A stretch of DNA of 64,000 bases from Bacteroidaceae bacterium (GCA_017483605.1 JAFUWG010000012.1:1-64000); one strand, 5' to 3'; positions 29,576 to 38,463 are shown, counted from the first letter of the stretch. A program made the numbers and translations. The notes: generated from the letters alone by a model not told the origin.

Positions 29576-29649
29576 AGCCTCTTGTCGGATTCGAACCAAC
29601 GACCCCGAGATTACAAATCACGTGCTCTGGCCAACTGAGCTAAAGAGGC
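29576..29649 (-). tRNA. tRNA-Thr (TGT)
   Basis: Minus-strand cloverleaf with acceptor GCCTCTT/AAGAGGC, D arm GCTCAGTTGG, anticodon loop TTTGTAA (anticodon TGT) and T loop TTCGAAT. The anticodon stem CGTGA/TCTCG has one T-T mismatch in its centre. It is the first gene after the operon promoter. The 121 nt between the two tRNA-Thr genes, where some Bacteroidetes carry further tRNAs, hold nothing recognisable. Confidence 0.9.
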
Positions 29650-29691
29650 TTATAAAGCCTTTCGCACAGACGAATCCATGCGAAACGGCTG

Positions 29692-29721
29692 CAAATTTAG
29701 GCATTATTTTTCAAATGCAAA
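29692..29721 (-). promoter_or_regulatory. Promoter of the tRNA-Thr/tuf/secE operon
   Basis: On the minus strand TTTG (29718-29721), 18 nt, TAAATTTG (29692-29699). Transcription would begin near 29684, about 35 nt before tRNA-Thr(TGT). Confidence 0.7.
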
Positions 29722-29739
29722 ACTTTTCACAGACTTTTT

Positions 29740-30039
29740 TTAGATATTTGCCTGTTTTTCTTTATATTTGCCCAGCTGTTTTTCAATTGCAGCCAGCGAT
29801 TCCATTACTGCTTCTTCAAATGTGTCGCAAATCTTGTCGGCGAAAAGTTCCGTTTTTGGAAGCGATACTGTGATGCTCGCCTGTTTGTTCATCGCCGTCT
29901 CTGGTTTTACGACCTTGAGTGACACCTCTACCTTTCTTATTTCACTACAATACTTATCCAGTTTTCCTACTTTCTTCTGAATGAAGTCTTGCAGTTTCTC
30001 TGTTGCGTCGAACTTGATTGCCTTAATGTTAATGTCCAT
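29740..30039 (-). CDS. hpf: Ribosome hibernation promoting factor (short HPF/RaiA family)
   Basis: A 99-residue protein (start ATG at 30039; an upstream in-frame GTG is less likely) of the HPF/YfiA family. The fold pattern DINIKAIKFDATEKLQDFIQKKVGKLDKYC, then VEVSLKV and a final helix, is typical. It binds the 30S decoding region of idle ribosomes. It follows xerC by about 30 nt, and both read towards the tRNA/tuf cluster. Confidence 0.93.
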   Translation of the reverse strand: MDINIKAIKFDATEKLQDFIQKKVGKLDKYCSEIRKVEVSLKVVKPETAMNKQASITVSLPKTELFADKICDTFEEAVMESLAAIEKQLGKYKEKQANI

Positions 30040-30069
30040 AGTCACTGATTTTTAAGTTGAACAATATGT

Positions 30070-30963
30070 TTACTTGCGCGGATGCGCACTCTTGTATTCA
30101 CTTTTCAGTTCTTCGAACGAAACATGGGTGTAAATCTCCGTTGTTGCCACACTCTCGTGTCCAAGCAATTTCTGGATGGATGTCAAATCGGCGTTGTTGT
30201 TCAGCATGGCTGTTGCAAACGAATGGCGAAGTACATGTGGACTTCTCTTCTTGATGGTAGTCACCTTCGACAGATTATCCCTCACGATTTTTGCTACCTG
30301 CGACTCGTTCACCGCCGTACCGTTCTCGTTCACAAACAATGCAGGAAACACGTTCTCACCCAAGGTTTCTTGCCGAGTACTCAAGTATTCTCGGATTTCC
30401 TTTTCCAGTTCTTCACCGAACGGGACGATGCGTTGCTTGTTGCGTTTGCCGGTCACTTTTACCTGCTTGGCGACCAAATCCACACTTGCATCGGTCATAC
30501 TAAGCAGTTCTGCACGTCTGACTCCTGTTTCATAGAACATCATTAAGACCAAACGGTCTCGAATGCCCTTGAAAGTTTTGTCCTCGGCGGTTATCTCCAA
30601 AAGTCTGTCCATTTCCGACTCCCTTACGAAATAAGGTAACGGACGTTTCTTTTTCGGAGCAACCACTTTTTCCATCGGATTGATGTTCACCCACCCCATT
30701 CTGCGTAGGTATCGGTAGAAAGTACGCAATGCGCTCAACTTCCGATTGACCGAGGCGGCCGACATTTTTTGTTCATCCAGCAGGAAAATCACCCACTCCC
30801 TCACATCGTCAGCAGTAATTGCTGCCCATGAAGCATCGGGGGCTTGTTCCTCGAGGAATTCTTGAAACTCTGACAAATCCTTCGCATAAGCCTCCACTGT
30901 CTTCAGGGAGTCATTACGTTCCGAATGGAGATATTCCAAGAATGAATCAGTCCACAGTTCCAT
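30070..30963 (-). CDS. xerC: Tyrosine recombinase XerC/XerD family
   Basis: 297 residues: N-terminal SAM-like core-binding domain (1-90) and the catalytic domain with Arg in YETGVRRAELLSM, the HVLRHSFAT box, LGHESVATTEIYTHV and the nucleophile Tyr near 277. This length and the position before hpf and tuf identify a housekeeping Xer recombinase that resolves chromosome dimers at dif, not a phage integrase. Whether it plays the XerC or XerD part cannot be told here. Confidence 0.9.
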   Translation of the reverse strand: MELWTDSFLEYLHSERNDSLKTVEAYAKDLSEFQEFLEEQAPDASWAAITADDVREWVIFLLDEQKMSAASVNRKLSALRTFYRYLRRMGWVNINPMEKVVAPKKKRPLPYFVRESEMDRLLEITAEDKTFKGIRDRLVLMMFYETGVRRAELLSMTDASVDLVAKQVKVTGKRNKQRIVPFGEELEKEIREYLSTRQETLGENVFPALFVNENGTAVNESQVAKIVRDNLSKVTTIKKRSPHVLRHSFATAMLNNNADLTSIQKLLGHESVATTEIYTHVSFEELKSEYKSAHPRK

Positions 30964-31086
30964 GTTTCATCGTTTTCAGCGACTAATATAGGACTTTTTA
31001 GCCAAACGACAAAAATTTTCGACTGAAAACTTTCTTTTTCTTCTTAAATTTCTCGTTTTACCGAGCGATTGCACTTTTCACACGTG

Positions 31087-31278
31087 CTACTCCTCTTCCT
31101 GATGGAGTTTGTTCACGTAGATAGCGTGCTGCATCTTGACGCGCTTAACAACAGATGGCTTGTTAAACTGCTTGCGGTTGCGAACCTCCTTGATAATACC
31201 GGTCTTTTCCGCTTTTCTCTTGAACTTCTTGAGAGCCCTCTCAATGTTCTCACCTTCTTTTACAGGTACAATAATCAT
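31087..31278 (-). CDS. rpsU: 30S ribosomal protein S21
   Basis: 63 residues, highly basic, with the S21 pattern EGENIERALKKFKRKAEKTGIIKEVRNRKQFNKPSVVKR. In Bacteroidetes S21 takes part in holding the anti-Shine-Dalgarno end of 16S rRNA. It lies 123 nt upstream of xerC on the same strand. Confidence 0.96.
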   Translation of the reverse strand: MIIVPVKEGENIERALKKFKRKAEKTGIIKEVRNRKQFNKPSVVKRVKMQHAIYVNKLHQEEE

Positions 31279-31409
31279 TACAATTCTTTTTAGAAAAATG
31301 TTGATAAATTATAAATTAAACCGCTGGGATTTTCCCAATGGTCGGCAAAATTACGGCAAATTTCTTTAAACACAAAACTTTAGGCTGTTTTTTTCACAAA
31401 AACAGGCAT

Positions 31410-31958
31410 TTAAACCCACTTTTTCGCTTTTTCTTGCAGTTTCTTGGCACGTTCGAAGCCCAAATTCGCCGATTTTTCAATCAGTTCACGAGCCAGGGAA
31501 TTGTGGTTGTCCGTCTCTCCCAAACGGCGATGATAGATGCCCAGCCAGTAGGCCGCCTCTGCATTGCCGTTTTCTGACTTCTCTTCCAGCCGATGGTTGA
31601 TATAATTGATGTAATCCTCAATGCTGATATGGCTATTTCCCGCCTGATCCACAATCATCTCCATCAACGTGCTGCTTTCCTGTTCTGAAAGCACCTTGCA
31701 ATCCTTCATCAAGAAGTTGCTCAGATAATCCACCTGCTTCTTGGTCGCATACATGCCGAAAGTGCTGGTCAGCGAGTGCATCATCAGATGATTCACCGCA
31801 AAGACCGCCACGGTAAGCACCAAGCCGACCCAAAACCACAAGTCGCTTTCGTAGTATCCATACAGCAGCATCGGTACTGTCGCAAACAGACAATACGGAA
31901 CAGGTGTGCTGAAATATCTCTCGATAGCGATGCGGTAGTAGTTTTTCTTCATACACAT
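31410..31958 (-). CDS. Two-span membrane protein with Sel1-like tail
   Basis: 182 residues (start at 31958 or 31952). Two membrane helices (about 22-34 and 40-60) are followed by a cytoplasmic helical region; NGNAEAAYWLGIYHRRLGETDNHNSLARELIEKSANLGFERAKKLQEKA resembles one or two Sel1-type repeats, which mediate protein contacts. The family is not recognised. It is a single gene between rpsU and a divergent gene at 32097; a minus-strand TAACTTTG box at 32024-32031 may be its -7 element. Confidence 0.7.
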   Translation of the reverse strand: MCMKKNYYRIAIERYFSTPVPYCLFATVPMLLYGYYESDLWFWVGLVLTVAVFAVNHLMMHSLTSTFGMYATKKQVDYLSNFLMKDCKVLSEQESSTLMEMIVDQAGNSHISIEDYINYINHRLEEKSENGNAEAAYWLGIYHRRLGETDNHNSLARELIEKSANLGFERAKKLQEKAKKWV

Positions 31959-32065
31959 TATTAATATATATACACGAAAGTCAAAAATTTCACTTGTTGA
32001 CCATATCCCCGTGTGAAAAACGATACAAAGTTATCATATTTTTTTCATTCTTACCACATTTTTGC

Positions 32066-32073
32066 TATATTTG
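32066..32073 (+). promoter_or_regulatory. -7 box for the DUF2027-like gene
   Basis: TATATTTG matches the -7 consensus 24 nt before the ATG at 32097. No good -33 TTTG is seen. Confidence 0.5.
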
Positions 32074-32096
32074 CATGTTAAAAAAATCTATCAGCA

Positions 32097-32588
32097 ATGA
32101 ACATAGGAGATAAAGTACGGTTTCTGAACGACATCGGCGGCGGGAAAATCACAGCCTTCCGTCCGGGTGGCATCGTTCTTGTAGAGGATGAAGACGGGTT
32201 CGACATTCCCGTGCGTGAAGACGAAGTGGTGGTCATAGAAGAAAATACCCCCAAGGCTGCCCCCAAGAGGCCTACGCCCAAGGTGGAATATGGGAAACCA
32301 CCCATCAAGGAGGAGAAGAACCTTGACAACAAAAACGCACAAAGTCTCAACGGCAAAGAATACCTCAAGTCCAAGGCCGTTGCACAGGCTGAAGAAGAGG
32401 AAATCGACGAGAACCTTGAAGCACGTGTTGTACGACTTGAAATGACCATTCAGAAACTCGAAGCCCGCCTCGCACGGCTCGAAGCCGAGAACAACCTACG
32501 GAAGAATGAGAAGATGATGACTCGCCCAGCAAAGCAGAAACAACCAGCAAATCCGACCAACAACTTGGACACATTACAAATACTATAA
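32097..32588 (+). CDS. DUF2027/Smr-family N-terminal protein, lacking the Smr domain
   Basis: 163 residues. The first 45 (IGDKVRFLNDIGGGKITAFRPGGIVLVEDEDGFDIPVREDEVVVI) match the N-terminal domain of the Bacteroidetes DUF2027 proteins, which normally run to about 340-370 residues and end in a Smr (MutS-related nuclease) domain. Here a charged linker and a coiled coil (about 105-145, EARVVRLEMTIQKLEARLARLEAE) end the protein. No Smr coding frame follows; the next gene begins 22 nt later. It is either a short family member or a truncated gene. Function unknown. Confidence 0.7.
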   Translation: MNIGDKVRFLNDIGGGKITAFRPGGIVLVEDEDGFDIPVREDEVVVIEENTPKAAPKRPTPKVEYGKPPIKEEKNLDNKNAQSLNGKEYLKSKAVAQAEEEEIDENLEARVVRLEMTIQKLEARLARLEAENNLRKNEKMMTRPAKQKQPANPTNNLDTLQIL

Positions 32589-32609
32589 ACCTCATTTAAT
32601 ACTAACCTT

Positions 32610-32924
32610 ATGAAAAGAGAGGCATTCAAAATGTTCCTGAAACCAGGATGTAAAGACGAGTACAAGCGTCGTCACGCCAACCTGTTCCCTGAACTCAAAG
32701 CCCTGCTCAGCGAGAGCGGTGTACGCAACTACAGCATCTACCTCGACGAAGACACCAATATCCTCTTCGCCTATCAAGAGTTGGAAGGAGAAGGCGGCAG
32801 CCAGGACCTTGGCGGCACCGAAATCTGCCAGAAGTGGTGGGCCTACATGGCAGACATCATGGAAACCAACCCCGACAACAGCCCTGTCTCGATTCCGCTG
32901 CCCGAGATGTTCCACATGGACTAA
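32610..32924 (+). CDS. rhaM: L-rhamnose mutarotase family protein
   Basis: 104 residues matching the RhaM/YiiL family (KREAFKMFLKPGCKDEYKRRHANLFPELKALL, then YSIYLDEDTNILFAYQE and CQKWWAYMADIM). The enzyme interconverts the alpha and beta anomers of L-rhamnose. The conserved His22 and the paired Trp residues near 74-75 are kept. No other rhamnose genes are close, so it may serve sugars released by the esterase and arabinofuranosidase further along, or another substrate. Confidence 0.85.
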   Translation: MKREAFKMFLKPGCKDEYKRRHANLFPELKALLSESGVRNYSIYLDEDTNILFAYQELEGEGGSQDLGGTEICQKWWAYMADIMETNPDNSPVSIPLPEMFHMD

Positions 32925-32962
32925 ACACACAAAAAGTGTCACACTAAAACAGAGAAGAAACC

Positions 32963-34588
32963 TTGGCAAAAGCAAAAACAAGATTATTCAAGCCGACCGA
33001 CACCTCCATCATCGGTATGATGGAAAACACACTTCGGCAGAACTGGAACCGTCCCTGCGTCACTAACTACGGCACAGACGAGAGTTACACCTATGGCGAT
33101 GCCGCAAAGATGATTGCCCGTCTCCACAGGCTTTTCCAGCAATTAGGCATCGAGCCAGGCAGCAAGATAGCCATCTGCGACAAGAACAATGCCCATTGGG
33201 CACTTTCCTTCTTTGCCGTCTTCAGTTATGGCGCGGTCGTTGTCCCCATCCTCTCAGAGTTCAACATAGAGCAGATTCAGAATATCTACGAGCATTCCGA
33301 ATCTTCGCTGATTATTTGTGGAGAAAAATATGCCAAGGGGCTCAAGGCACGCATCCTCAACATCGCCGACTTCACCATGTTCGACGAGCCATACGCCATC
33401 GACATGAGCACCTTCACCGACCTTCAGCCCGACCAGGTGAGTTATTTCCGCGAGCGTCCCGACGACCTTGCCTTGCTCAGTTACACCAGCGGCTCCACAG
33501 GACGAAGCAAGGGCGTGATGCTCCCCTACCGCTCCATCTGGTCAAACTGCCACTTCGCCGACGAAGTGCTTGACTTCATGCCTGGCGACAACACGCTGTC
33601 TATCCTGCCATTGGCACACATGTACGGTTTTGCCTACGATTTCTTCTTCGCCTTCTGCATCGGCTGCCACATCCACTTCCTCACCAAGACACCCTCGCCC
33701 CATGTGGTCATCAAGGCGTTTGGCGACATCCGTCCGGTGGTGGTCATCGTCGTGCCGCTCATCTTAGAGAAAATCGTACAGAAGCAAATCTTCCCCATCC
33801 TCCGCACACGCCACATCCGTGCCCTCACGGCTATTCCCATCCTGCGTGAAGTGGTTTATCGGCAGATACGCAACAAACTTTTTTCCGCCCTCGGAGGTAA
33901 CTTCTACGAATGCATCATTGGTGGTGCGGCATTCAACAAGGAAGTGGAAGACTTCCTGCATCAGATTCGCTTCCCCTACACCGTCGGCTACGGCATGACA
34001 GAGTGCGGCCCCATTATTGGCTACGAAGATAAGCACCTCTTTGTCAAGGGGTCGTGTGGCAAGGCGGCACCACGCATGGAGGTGAAGATTGACTCGAAAG
34101 ACCCACAGAACCAGCCAGGCGAAATTCTCACTCGTGGCACCAACGTGATGCTTGGCTACTACAAGAACGAGGAGGAAACCCTTGCTGCCATCGACGAGGA
34201 AGGCTGGCTGCACACAGGCGACCTCGGCACCATCGACAGCCGTGGCAACATCTTCATCCGTGGTCGCAAGAAGACCATGCTGCTCGGAGCCAACGGACAA
34301 AACGTCTATCCCGAGGAAATCGAGGATGCCATTATGACGCACACCCTCTTCGAAGAGAGCGTAGTGGTGCAGCGAGGCGAAAAACTTGTCGCTCTCGTCT
34401 ATGTGAGCGACCCCGCCTTGGAGCACCACGGCCTCACCCGCGACACTCTCCTCCAGAAACTCGACACCTACAAGCGTCACATCAACTCCTTCCTGCCCGC
34501 CTTTGCCAACATTGCGGCCATCGAGGTGCAGGACAAGGAATTTGAGAAGACACCGAAACGCAGCATCCGAAGATACCTTTATACATAA
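32963..34588 (+). CDS. AMP-forming acyl-CoA ligase (long-chain fatty acid type)
   Basis: 541 residues (TTG start). The adenylate-forming signature YTSGSTGRSKGVMLPY (about 175-190), GYGMTECGP, TGDLGTID and the C-terminal lysine in KTPKRSIRRYLY are present. It activates a fatty acid to acyl-AMP and then acyl-CoA. The N-terminal start is set by the sequence AKAKTRLFKPTDTS preceding the conserved core. Chain length preference cannot be read. It may be co-transcribed with the downstream aminopeptidase gene (9-nt gap). Confidence 0.9.
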   Translation: MAKAKTRLFKPTDTSIIGMMENTLRQNWNRPCVTNYGTDESYTYGDAAKMIARLHRLFQQLGIEPGSKIAICDKNNAHWALSFFAVFSYGAVVVPILSEFNIEQIQNIYEHSESSLIICGEKYAKGLKARILNIADFTMFDEPYAIDMSTFTDLQPDQVSYFRERPDDLALLSYTSGSTGRSKGVMLPYRSIWSNCHFADEVLDFMPGDNTLSILPLAHMYGFAYDFFFAFCIGCHIHFLTKTPSPHVVIKAFGDIRPVVVIVVPLILEKIVQKQIFPILRTRHIRALTAIPILREVVYRQIRNKLFSALGGNFYECIIGGAAFNKEVEDFLHQIRFPYTVGYGMTECGPIIGYEDKHLFVKGSCGKAAPRMEVKIDSKDPQNQPGEILTRGTNVMLGYYKNEEETLAAIDEEGWLHTGDLGTIDSRGNIFIRGRKKTMLLGANGQNVYPEEIEDAIMTHTLFEESVVVQRGEKLVALVYVSDPALEHHGLTRDTLLQKLDTYKRHINSFLPAFANIAAIEVQDKEFEKTPKRSIRRYLYT

Positions 34589-34597
34589 CTGTTTCCC

Positions 34598-35893
34598 ATG
34601 ACCTATATCGACCAACTCATCCAGTTTCTGGACAATTCTCCCGTCAACTTCTTGGCTGTGAAAACCACGGCTGAACTGCTGGAGGCGAAAGGCTATTGCC
34701 GTCTTGACGCTTCGCTGCCCATCAAGGGCATCGAGGCAGGCACGAAGTGCTACTTCACAAAGAACGATTCCTCCATCTACGCTTTCCACATCGGCAGTCA
34801 ATCGCTCGCCGAGGCAGGGTTCCACGTCATTTGTGCCCATTGCGACTCACCCACGTTCCGCATTAAGCCAAACGCCGAAATCACTTGTGAAAAAGACATC
34901 GTGAAACTCAACACCGAACTGTACGGCGGTGCCATCATGTCCACGTGGTTCGACCGCCCGTTGAGCCTTGCCGGGCGGGTGATTCTGCGTTCCGACGATG
35001 CCATGAACCCCACGACACGCCTGCTCCACATCCGCCGTCCACTCCTGCAAATCCCCAACCTCGCCATCCACTTCAACCGCGAGGTGAACGACGGCGTGAA
35101 ACTGAGCAAGCAGAAAGACATGCAGCCCCTGCTCGGCATCGTTACCGACGAACTGGAGAAGGGGAATCTCTTGATGAGCCTCATCACCTGCGAGTTAGGC
35201 GTGGAGAAGTCGCAAGTCCTCGACTTCGACCTCTATCTCTACGACACCACCCCACCCTGCACCTTCGGCGTTCACAACGAGTTCCTGTCGGCAGGGCGGC
35301 TCGACGACCTCTCGATGGTACATGCAGGACTCACGGCACTCCTCGAAAGTGAGGACACGCCGCAGACAACCCGCATCCTCGCCATCTTCGACAACGAGGA
35401 GACGGGTTCGCAAACCAAGCAAGGAGCCGGCAGTCCATTTCTCGCCAGCCTCATCCAACGCATGGTGCTGGCACAAGGCGGTGATGCCGACAGTTTCTAT
35501 CAGGCTGTGGAACATGCCTTTATGGTCAGCGCCGACAATGCCCACGCATGGCATCCCAACTACTCCGACAAGTACGACCCCACCAACCATCCCGTGCTCG
35601 GCGGTGGTCCCGTCATCAAGTTCAACGCTGCCCAGAAGTATGCCAGCGACGCCCTCTCCGCCGCCGTGTTCCAGCAACTTTGCGAACAGGCAGGCGTGCC
35701 TTGCCAACGCTTCGTCAACCACAGCGATGTGGCAGGAGGCAGCACCCTCGGCAACATCCTCGCCTCTTCCCTCCCCATCCGAGGCGTGGATATGGGCAAC
35801 CCCATCCTTGCCATGCACAGCGTGCGAGAGACGGGTGCCGTCATCGACCATGAGTACTGCATCAAGGCATTCAAGCAATTCTATAAGAAATGA
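34598..35893 (+). CDS. M18-family aspartyl aminopeptidase
   Basis: 431 residues, typical of M18. Metal ligands and the catalytic Glu are visible in ICAHCDSPTFRIK (about 80-90), GRLDDLSM (about 230), DNEETGSQTKQGAG (Glu pair near 267) and the final DVAGGSTLGNI...HSVRE with the late His near 407. The enzyme is a cytosolic zinc dodecamer that removes N-terminal acidic residues. It ends 15 nt before a terminator. Confidence 0.93.
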   Translation: MTYIDQLIQFLDNSPVNFLAVKTTAELLEAKGYCRLDASLPIKGIEAGTKCYFTKNDSSIYAFHIGSQSLAEAGFHVICAHCDSPTFRIKPNAEITCEKDIVKLNTELYGGAIMSTWFDRPLSLAGRVILRSDDAMNPTTRLLHIRRPLLQIPNLAIHFNREVNDGVKLSKQKDMQPLLGIVTDELEKGNLLMSLITCELGVEKSQVLDFDLYLYDTTPPCTFGVHNEFLSAGRLDDLSMVHAGLTALLESEDTPQTTRILAIFDNEETGSQTKQGAGSPFLASLIQRMVLAQGGDADSFYQAVEHAFMVSADNAHAWHPNYSDKYDPTNHPVLGGGPVIKFNAAQKYASDALSAAVFQQLCEQAGVPCQRFVNHSDVAGGSTLGNILASSLPIRGVDMGNPILAMHSVRETGAVIDHEYCIKAFKQFYKK

Positions 35894-35908
35894 AGAAACC
35901 AATAAAAA

Positions 35909-35944
35909 AACGCCACGCAAGGCTTCACAGCATTGCGTGGCGTT
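35909..35944. terminator. Terminator after the M18 peptidase gene
   Basis: AACGCCACGCAA (35909-35920) pairs with TTGCGTGGCGTT (35933-35944). An A-run precedes it, giving a U-tract for minus-strand transcripts as well. Confidence 0.8.
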
Positions 35945-35992
35945 CGTTGTACAACAATCTGATGTTTTTTACTTAATCAATTTATCATATCA

Positions 35993-37108
35993 TTAGAATT
36001 TCCCATTGTATGTGTTTTCTAACGACTGGAGCACTCTCCCAATCAGTTCGCTATTAGGAATGTAGGTGCAGTCCTGCTTCCAATTGAGAAGTTTCTCACG
36101 GACCGCATCAAAAGTGGCTTTGTTCATCTCCGGAGATTCCCGAAGATAACTTTCCATGCGTTTGATGATTTTTGTTTTCTCCGGCACATAAGTCGTTCTT
36201 TTAAATTCGTTGTGATAGTCATCTAAACGCTTCAGAACATCTTGGGCAACAGCAACTTTGTCTGCATTATCCAGCACTCTCACACAATGCTCCAAGATGC
36301 CCTTGTGCATTTCCACCATCGAATTGGATTTCATATCCTTAACCACCGCATACGCCACCGCCTTTTCGTTTTCCGTCGCATCAGCGGCATGAGAAGAGAG
36401 ATAGTCGAGCATGTTCACCAAGAGTGCCGTGTTTTCAGGCGTGTCTGGCTTCTGATAGTCATAGGAATCGCGGTAGAAGGTCATGCGGTCGATGAGATTG
36501 TCATTCGGATAGGTGACGGAACCCACATCCTCCACGCCTGCGGCTGACACCGTGTTGGCTCTCACCAAATTGTTCCGCCCCTCAATCTCATAGAGCGTGC
36601 CGACATAGCCATACTGCACGTCCATCTTCCATTCCACCGCCACCACCACACGGTAGTTGACCTGCTTCGACTTGCAACGCAGCACCAGCACGTTATAGGC
36701 GGTGTTTGAGCCAATCACGACGGGGGCATCCGTGTTGTTGTAGCGCACAGAGGTCTTCTTGTACTTCGCCTTTTCCTCCTCGGTAGCGTTCTCGTCCAGC
36801 CCCTTCATCTGCCCGTAGTAGGTCACGTTCTGGTCGCGGCTGTCTTTCTCGAACGCCTCTTGCAATGCCTTCATCTTGGCGGTCATGCCACTGCCCTTCC
36901 ACACCTTAAACTCTGTCACGTTACATCGCCACGACTGGGCAGCACTCTCGCCTTCCTGTCCCTGTTCGTGGGTCGTGTTCGTGATAGTCACTCCTTTCGA
37001 GGTCTTAAACTTCTCGAAAGCCTTGAGCACATTCTTCTGAGCCGACACGTTCAGGCTCAATGCCACCGCCACCATCAGCGTGGCAAAACGGATGTTTCTT
37101 GTCTTCAT
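35993..37108 (-). CDS. Secreted protein of unknown function, after an ECF sigma/anti-sigma pair
   Basis: 371 residues with a signal peptide cleaved after SLNVSAQ (about 24). The mature protein begins KNVLKAFEKFKTSKGVTIT, a start seen in small Bacteroidetes secreted proteins found with ECF sigma loci. I do not recognise a catalytic motif; the middle is beta-rich and the last third helical (KVAVAQDVLKRLDDYHNEF...). It is the third gene of a unit with the putative anti-sigma factor (5-nt gap) and the sigma factor, so it is probably part of the same envelope response. Confidence 0.75.
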   Translation of the reverse strand: MKTRNIRFATLMVAVALSLNVSAQKNVLKAFEKFKTSKGVTITNTTHEQGQEGESAAQSWRCNVTEFKVWKGSGMTAKMKALQEAFEKDSRDQNVTYYGQMKGLDENATEEEKAKYKKTSVRYNNTDAPVVIGSNTAYNVLVLRCKSKQVNYRVVVAVEWKMDVQYGYVGTLYEIEGRNNLVRANTVSAAGVEDVGSVTYPNDNLIDRMTFYRDSYDYQKPDTPENTALLVNMLDYLSSHAADATENEKAVAYAVVKDMKSNSMVEMHKGILEHCVRVLDNADKVAVAQDVLKRLDDYHNEFKRTTYVPEKTKIIKRMESYLRESPEMNKATFDAVREKLLNWKQDCTYIPNSELIGRVLQSLENTYNGKF

Positions 37109-37113
37109 ATCGT

Positions 37114-37782
37114 TTATATTTCAATGTTGTCCTTATTGGCTGCGAGGTATTCCTCATACCTCCTGTTCAACTTCTCCGTGGCGATTTCCAGTTCGATTTT
37201 CTCGTCGAATATCGCCTGTCGGAGTTGCCACATCCGGTAGTTCTTCTCCACCTGTGCCAGTTCCGCCTCCGTGGCCTCGGGCATCTGCATCGGAGGCTCT
37301 TCCTCAATCATCTCCACCTTTTCCTCTTCCATGACAGGAGCAGACACCCGTTTTACGCTCTTGGGAGAGGCTTTTGGGGTATATGCCACCGCCTCAACAG
37401 GAGCGGTTTCCGTCACTTCATGCAGCACCTCCTTCGGGGCAGGCACGACTACCACCGGGGTGTTCTGTGCCAAAGCAGCCTCAGCCTCTTTCTCTCGCTG
37501 GAACTTCTGCCGTTCAAAGTAGCCCGACACCACCATAAAAGCGATGCAAGCCGCAGCCGCCCAACCCATCCAGAGATTGACGTTCCGACGGCGGCGACGA
37601 GCCAACGTGTTCTCATACATCGCCTCGCTCAGCGTCAGGTCGCCCAGCATATCGCTAATCACTTGCCACTCCGCAGGGGCATCGGGGCGGTTGACCTCCA
37701 ACGCCAACCGACGCTCCTCATCGGGAGAGGTCTTCCCCTCCAGATACTTGTCCATCAATTTGTTGACCGCCTTTGTTGTCAT
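37114..37782 (-). CDS. Putative membrane anti-sigma factor
   Basis: 222 residues: a short cytoplasmic N-terminus (MDKYLEGKTSPDEERRLALEV, like the anti-sigma domains of Bacteroidetes), one membrane segment (about 70-87), a Pro/Glu-rich periplasmic linker and a coiled-coil end (LAQVEKNYRMWQLRQAIFDEKIELEIATEKLNRRYEEYL). It overlaps the sigma gene by 4 nt (ATGA), the usual sign of a sigma/anti-sigma pair. No direct sequence motif proves sigma binding. Confidence 0.7.
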   Translation of the reverse strand: MTTKAVNKLMDKYLEGKTSPDEERRLALEVNRPDAPAEWQVISDMLGDLTLSEAMYENTLARRRRRNVNLWMGWAAAACIAFMVVSGYFERQKFQREKEAEAALAQNTPVVVVPAPKEVLHEVTETAPVEAVAYTPKASPKSVKRVSAPVMEEEKVEMIEEEPPMQMPEATEAELAQVEKNYRMWQLRQAIFDEKIELEIATEKLNRRYEEYLAANKDNIEI

Positions 37783-38288
37783 AGTTCCTTCCTCCTTTTC
37801 ATTTCGTTAAACAATTTTCGTCTCACCATTGCAATGATGCTCTGCACCGAGGCTTTCGGGATGCCCGTCCGCTGGGCGATTTCCTCCGTCGAGAGCCCTT
37901 CCTGTTGCCGCATCTCGAAGAGTTGGCGTTCTCGGGGTTGCAACTGCCGGATGGCTTCGTCCAGGGCACCTGCACTCTCTCTTCGCTCCATCTCCTCGTG
38001 GGGCGAGGGATGCAGCGAGGCACTCACCGCCTCCAACGCCTCTCCTCCTCTCACCACCCGCAAGTGTGTCCGCCTCGTCCAGTTCACGCAACAATGTTTT
38101 GCCACCCTCACAGCCAGTGCCTCCACATTCCGACCCTCGTCCAGTTGTTCGCAATATCGCCACAACTGCACCAGTGCCTCCTGTGCCACGTCCTCCGCAT
38201 CCTCTGCCGAACCGAAATACTCCCGTCCGACCTTGAGCATGAGAGGACGCAACCGTCCTGCCATCTGTTCAAACGCTTCTCTGTCCAT
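37779..38288 (-). CDS. ECF-type RNA polymerase sigma factor
   Basis: 169 residues. Region 2 (SAEDAEDVAQEALVQLWRY, about 27-45) recognises the -10 and binds core; region 4 (LQPRERQLFEMRQQEGLSTEEIAQRTGIPKASVQSIIAMVRRKLF, about 115-160) is a helix-turn-helix for -35 DNA. It heads a three-gene operon with the anti-sigma factor and a secreted protein. Its target promoters are unknown. Confidence 0.93.
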   Translation of the reverse strand: MDREAFEQMAGRLRPLMLKVGREYFGSAEDAEDVAQEALVQLWRYCEQLDEGRNVEALAVRVAKHCCVNWTRRTHLRVVRGGEALEAVSASLHPSPHEEMERRESAGALDEAIRQLQPRERQLFEMRQQEGLSTEEIAQRTGIPKASVQSIIAMVRRKLFNEMKRRKEL

Positions 38289-38399
38289 GCCGTTTCTGTG
38301 GTGCTTTTACTCTCTATACGCTAAAAAGAACGAAAACTTAAGTAAGAAATTGCATTTTTTTCGTTTCCCCTCGAAAGGCACCGAAATAACCCCAAAAGT

Positions 38400-38460
38400 G
38401 GTCTGAGTCACACCGCCTCGGCGGTCTGAGTCACACCACTCGGGCGGTGTGACTCAGACC
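38400..38460. repeat. Triple-dyad intergenic element, family A, copy 2
   Basis: Units GGTCTGAGTCACACC (38400-38414), GGTCTGAGTCACACC (38423-38437) and GGTGTGACTCAGACC (38446-38460), spacers GCCTCGGC and ACTCGGGC, exact 23-nt period. It lies directly 3' of the MATE gene (minus-strand stop at 38464). Confidence 0.9.
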
Positions 38461-38463
38461 ACT

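Noticed and set aside
30070-30963. The Xer-type recombinase as the integrase of a mobile element
   Set aside because: It lies in the conserved rpsU-xerC-hpf-tRNA-tuf neighbourhood and has the usual length of a housekeeping Xer protein; there are no att repeats around it.
32610-32924. A rhamnose utilisation locus
   Set aside because: Only the mutarotase-like gene is present; no isomerase, kinase, aldolase or permease is nearby.
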